From Alloalcanivorax dieselolei B5 (lineage in GTDB: Bacteria > Pseudomonadota > Gammaproteobacteria > Pseudomonadales > Alcanivoracaceae), in contig NC_018691.1 of the NCBI RefSeq assembly GCF_000300005.1, positions 1 through 64,000 on the forward strand: a DNA stretch of 64,000 bases. The letters are read 5' to 3'. The translations under genes and the position numbers were made by a program. The notes beneath the pieces were generated by a model. The model made no database searches. It was not told the DNA's origin and was given only the letters and a program-made list of their open reading frames with translations. Below, piece after piece: positions 61,779-64,000 of this stretch (position 1 is its first letter; each line of letters begins with the position of its first letter).

Positions 61779-62798
61779 TTATGCTTTTCCTTTCGAAGGG
61801 ACGGAAGCGTTCCGCGCCGGTGTGATGTCCGGTGCCAGACCCAGCGCGGAGCGGTCCTCCCCGTGAGCGGCGCGGCGCAACAGAACCAGGGATTGCCGGT
61901 ACCACAGCCGGCGCCCGCCGGGACGCCACTTGAAGCGTTTGTAAGTCCACTGGTACTGGGTTGGCTTGCGGCTGATGCAGCGGGCCAGATGGCGATTCAG
62001 GGCGGACAGAATGGCACTGTCGTCCTCGGCGTTTTCAATATCCGGCGCCGGTTCGAAATGCAGCTGGATGTCACGCACGCCGCCTTCACCGCGATAGCAG
62101 GACACCACGAAAATATGGGGCCGGAAGCGGCGCACCAGTTTCCCCACCAGCGCCGGAGTGGGTACCGGATGGCCGAAGAATGGCACATTGGGGTTGGCGC
62201 GGCTGCCGGGGTTATGGTCGGCCAGCAGCGCCAGGGTGCCGCCGGCGCGCATGGTGGCGAGCCCTTCCTTGACCCCCTGGCTGTTGGTGGGCACCAGCCG
62301 GCAGCCGGTGCGTTCGCGCGCCAGCTTCACCACCTCGTCCAGCAGCGTGGCCGGGTGCGGCTGGTACATCACCGTGGTGTTGCCCTTCTGCCCCAGATAC
62401 AGATTGATGTTCTCCCAACTGCCCTGGTGCAATGACAACAGCAGCACCGGCCGTTCGCTGGCGGAGGCCTCGAGAAAAGCGGCTTCGCCATGGATATCGG
62501 AGAACCGCGCCAGGGTTTCCTCCACCGGCCGGCTCCAGACATGGGCGAACTCGGTGAGGGTGCGGCCCAGCTCGCACACGCTTTGCCGGGCAATCCGGCG
62601 CGCCTCGGACAGGGGCATGTCCGGATAAGCCGCCAGCACGTTGATCAGGGCAACCCGGTAAGCACTGGCATAGCGTAATGGCACCCGGGTCATCAGTCCC
62701 GCCAGAAACGCCCCCAAGCCGGTAGCCACGGGTAACGGCAGCCACGCAAACAGACGCATCAGCCACCAGAGACGCCGTCCCCGTTGCCGTGGTGTCAT
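61779..62798 (-). CDS. Lipid A acyltransferase, LpxL/HtrB family
   Basis: Late acyltransferase of lipid A synthesis, anchored to the inner membrane. ATG 62798 follows AAGGAGA and gives 339 aa. The N-terminal helix (LWWLMRLFAWLPLPVATGLG, shown in part LFAWLPLPVATGLGAF) is followed by the catalytic LLSLHQGSWENI with His124 and Glu129 (HX4E). Further family segments are MYQPHPATLLDEVV, DHNPGSRANPNVPFFG and PTQYQWTYKRFKWRP. In Pseudomonas a similar gene lies next to tag; here it is 43 kb away. A lauroyl or hydroxylauroyl donor is likely. Confidence 0.92.
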   Translation of the reverse strand: MTPRQRGRRLWWLMRLFAWLPLPVATGLGAFLAGLMTRVPLRYASAYRVALINVLAAYPDMPLSEARRIARQSVCELGRTLTEFAHVWSRPVEETLARFSDIHGEAAFLEASASERPVLLLSLHQGSWENINLYLGQKGNTTVMYQPHPATLLDEVVKLARERTGCRLVPTNSQGVKEGLATMRAGGTLALLADHNPGSRANPNVPFFGHPVPTPALVGKLVRRFRPHIFVVSCYRGEGGVRDIQLHFEPAPDIENAEDDSAILSALNRHLARCISRKPTQYQWTYKRFKWRPGGRRLWYRQSLVLLRRAAHGEDRSALGLAPDITPARNASVPSKGKA

Positions 62799-62945
62799 GT
62801 TCCGCTTTCTCCTTGGATCTCGCTGCCTCCGCCTGCGAAGGCTGAATTCTTGTGGTCCCGGGTCCGGAGTCAAGGTGTGCCGGCGGGGGCCGTTCATGAG
62901 CGCATTCTACATGAGTCGCCAAGCAGACCCATGGTCGGCCCGCGC
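62799..62945. other. Gene-free gap
   Basis: The 147 bases between the MBL-fold gene and the lipid A acyltransferase gene (both minus strand) hold no supported gene. I see no clear promoter, hairpin or repeat, only the AAGGAGA ribosome site at its acyltransferase end. Confidence 0.5.
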
Positions 62946-63974
62946 TTAGCTCGGCAAAACAGGGTCAATGGCGGCAACGGTGTCGCGCAAGGGCAGAGTC
63001 ACGGTTTCGCCATGGGCCGGAACGCGGAATTGTCCGGTGGGAATGCCCCGGGCTGCAAGGGCCTGGGTGAGCAGTCGTGGCGGCTCGTCCATTGGTTCGT
63101 CGGTGAGTACGAAGGTTCCCCAGTGCATGGCCAGGGAATGACGTGCTTGCAGATCCTGGTGAATGCGCACGGCCTCCTCCGGATTGATATGCACCGGCGC
63201 CATGAACCAGCGGGGCAGATAGGCGCCGATCGGCAACAGCGCCGTGTCCACCGGTCCCACCGCCTTGTGGATATCCTGGAACAGCGGGGCGTAACCGGTA
63301 TCGCCGGCGAAAAACAAACTGAAGTCCGGCCACTGCAGGCGCCAGCCGCACCACAGGGTGGTATTACGGTCACGGGGGCCGCGGCCGCTGAAATGCTGGG
63401 TCGGCAGACAGAACGCCTGAGCGTCGTGCCAGCCCGCGTGCTGCCACCAGCCCCGCTCGACTACTTCGGTGATGCCCCGGCGGCGCAGCCAGGCGCCGAC
63501 CCCGGTGGGGGCGAACCAGGTGATGTGATCGCCGAAGCGTCGTTGCAGCGCGTCCACCGCCGCCCGGTCCAGGTGATCATAGTGGTTATGGGAAACCAGC
63601 ACCGCGTGGATGGGCGGCAGTACATCGATGGTCAGCGCCGGCGGAACGGCGCGCTTGGGGCCGGCGAAGGAGACCGGTGAACAGCGTTCGGAGAACACCG
63701 GGTCGGTCAGCAGATTCCAGTTCCGGTATTGGATCAGATAGGTGCTGTGGCCAATCCAGGTGAAACGCGGCTGCGGTGCCGGCCGGGCCAGCAGCGCCGG
63801 GTCTGGTTGCTGTAATGGGAATGGCAGATGGGGCGGGAAGCGGCCGCGGGTTTCCCGTTGCCAGCGCAGCAACTCCGCCAGTCCGTGATCGGGTGTGGGG
63901 TAAAGATTGCGGAAACGTCCGCGAGGCCGGGCATCGCGCCGCGCCCATTGTTCCAGTAGAGACCAGTCGATCAT
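62946..63974 (-). CDS. Metallo-beta-lactamase-fold hydrolase (NAPE-PLD/UlaG-like)
   Basis: Zinc-dependent hydrolase of 342 aa of COG2220. The metal motif VLVSHNHYDHLDRAAV (His129, His131, Asp133, His134), the TWIGHSTYLIQ start, TQHFSGRG (His) and FFAGDTGYAPLF (Asp) are all present, as in NAPE-hydrolysing phospholipase D and its bacterial relatives. The C-terminal segment HWGTFVLTDEP supplies the last His. There is no signal peptide. Phospholipid or lactone substrates are possible. ATG 63974 has no strong ribosome site. Confidence 0.92.
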   Translation of the reverse strand: MIDWSLLEQWARRDARPRGRFRNLYPTPDHGLAELLRWQRETRGRFPPHLPFPLQQPDPALLARPAPQPRFTWIGHSTYLIQYRNWNLLTDPVFSERCSPVSFAGPKRAVPPALTIDVLPPIHAVLVSHNHYDHLDRAAVDALQRRFGDHITWFAPTGVGAWLRRRGITEVVERGWWQHAGWHDAQAFCLPTQHFSGRGPRDRNTTLWCGWRLQWPDFSLFFAGDTGYAPLFQDIHKAVGPVDTALLPIGAYLPRWFMAPVHINPEEAVRIHQDLQARHSLAMHWGTFVLTDEPMDEPPRLLTQALAARGIPTGQFRVPAHGETVTLPLRDTVAAIDPVLPS

Positions 63975-64000
63975 TGCCGGCGCTGCCCGGCTTGCAGGCC

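Overview
The window is a GC-rich gammaproteobacterial chromosome segment that begins at the replication-origin gene block dnaA-dnaN-recF-gyrB. The order dnaA, dnaN, recF, gyrB, a PlsC-type acyltransferase, gmhB, glyS, glyQ, tag matches the Pseudomonas-type origin region. The serA / FAD-dehydrogenase / FAH block is also Pseudomonas-like. The LpoB-YcfL-COG3014 operon and the fatty-alcohol/aldehyde oxidation genes suggest instead a marine hydrocarbon degrader of the Alcanivorax/Alloalcanivorax type. That placement is inference; no 16S rRNA gene is present. I see no rRNA, tRNA, CRISPR array, transposase, integrase or prophage gene.

Layout. 0.1-6.2 kb: replication genes, with two perfect 16-bp parS sites inside recF. 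6.3-8.1 kb: H-NS-family protein, lysophospholipid acyltransferase and gmhB. 8.1-15.1 kb: a catabolic/transport module inserted between gmhB and glyS. It has a GntR regulator, a CE4 (PuuE-like) hydrolase and an NTF2-like protein, divergent from a branched-chain-type ABC transporter whose permease and two ATPases form one LivM-LivG-LivF polypeptide; a 46-bp near-palindrome lies between the two arms. 15.1-23.7 kb: glyS, glyQ, tag, a glutamine amidotransferase, a hexapeptide acetyltransferase, a TetR regulator with an LplT-like/PlsC fusion, and an exported retropepsin-like protein. 23.7-27.1 kb: FAH hydrolase and D-2-hydroxyglutarate dehydrogenase divergent from serA. 27.2-32.7 kb: an envelope lipoprotein operon (COG3014, YcfL, LpoB, CsgG-like) and a KefB-type antiporter.

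32.7-38.7 kb: mostly single genes (lipoprotein, VOC protein, AraC, ggt, coaD, an epimerase with a divergent MerR). 38.7-43.2 kb: an alcohol/aldehyde oxidation operon (aldehyde dehydrogenase, Tat lipoprotein, GMC oxidoreductase) divergent from a TetR gene, with a perfect 16-bp palindrome between them. 43.3-50.2 kb: IclR regulator, TAXI-TRAP transporter, fused CoA-transferase and an unassigned polytopic membrane protein, preceded by an AT-rich, hairpin-rich leader. It is followed by a 31-bp perfect REP-like inverted repeat.

50.3-64 kb: YheT-like hydrolase, SPFH/NfeD pair, rsmE, a lipoprotein amidase behind a sigma-54-like promoter, an ArsR regulator with two YeeE/YedE sulfur-transport halves, an MFS exporter with a divergent LysR gene, gloA, a HerA-type ATPase, slyD, a lipid A acyltransferase and a metallo-beta-lactamase-fold hydrolase. 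The less ordinary parts are the twin parS sites in recF, the LivMGF fusion module with a degenerate LivG signature, the TRAP/CoA-transferase operon with its leader, the Tat-linked GMC operon and the lipoprotein amidase.
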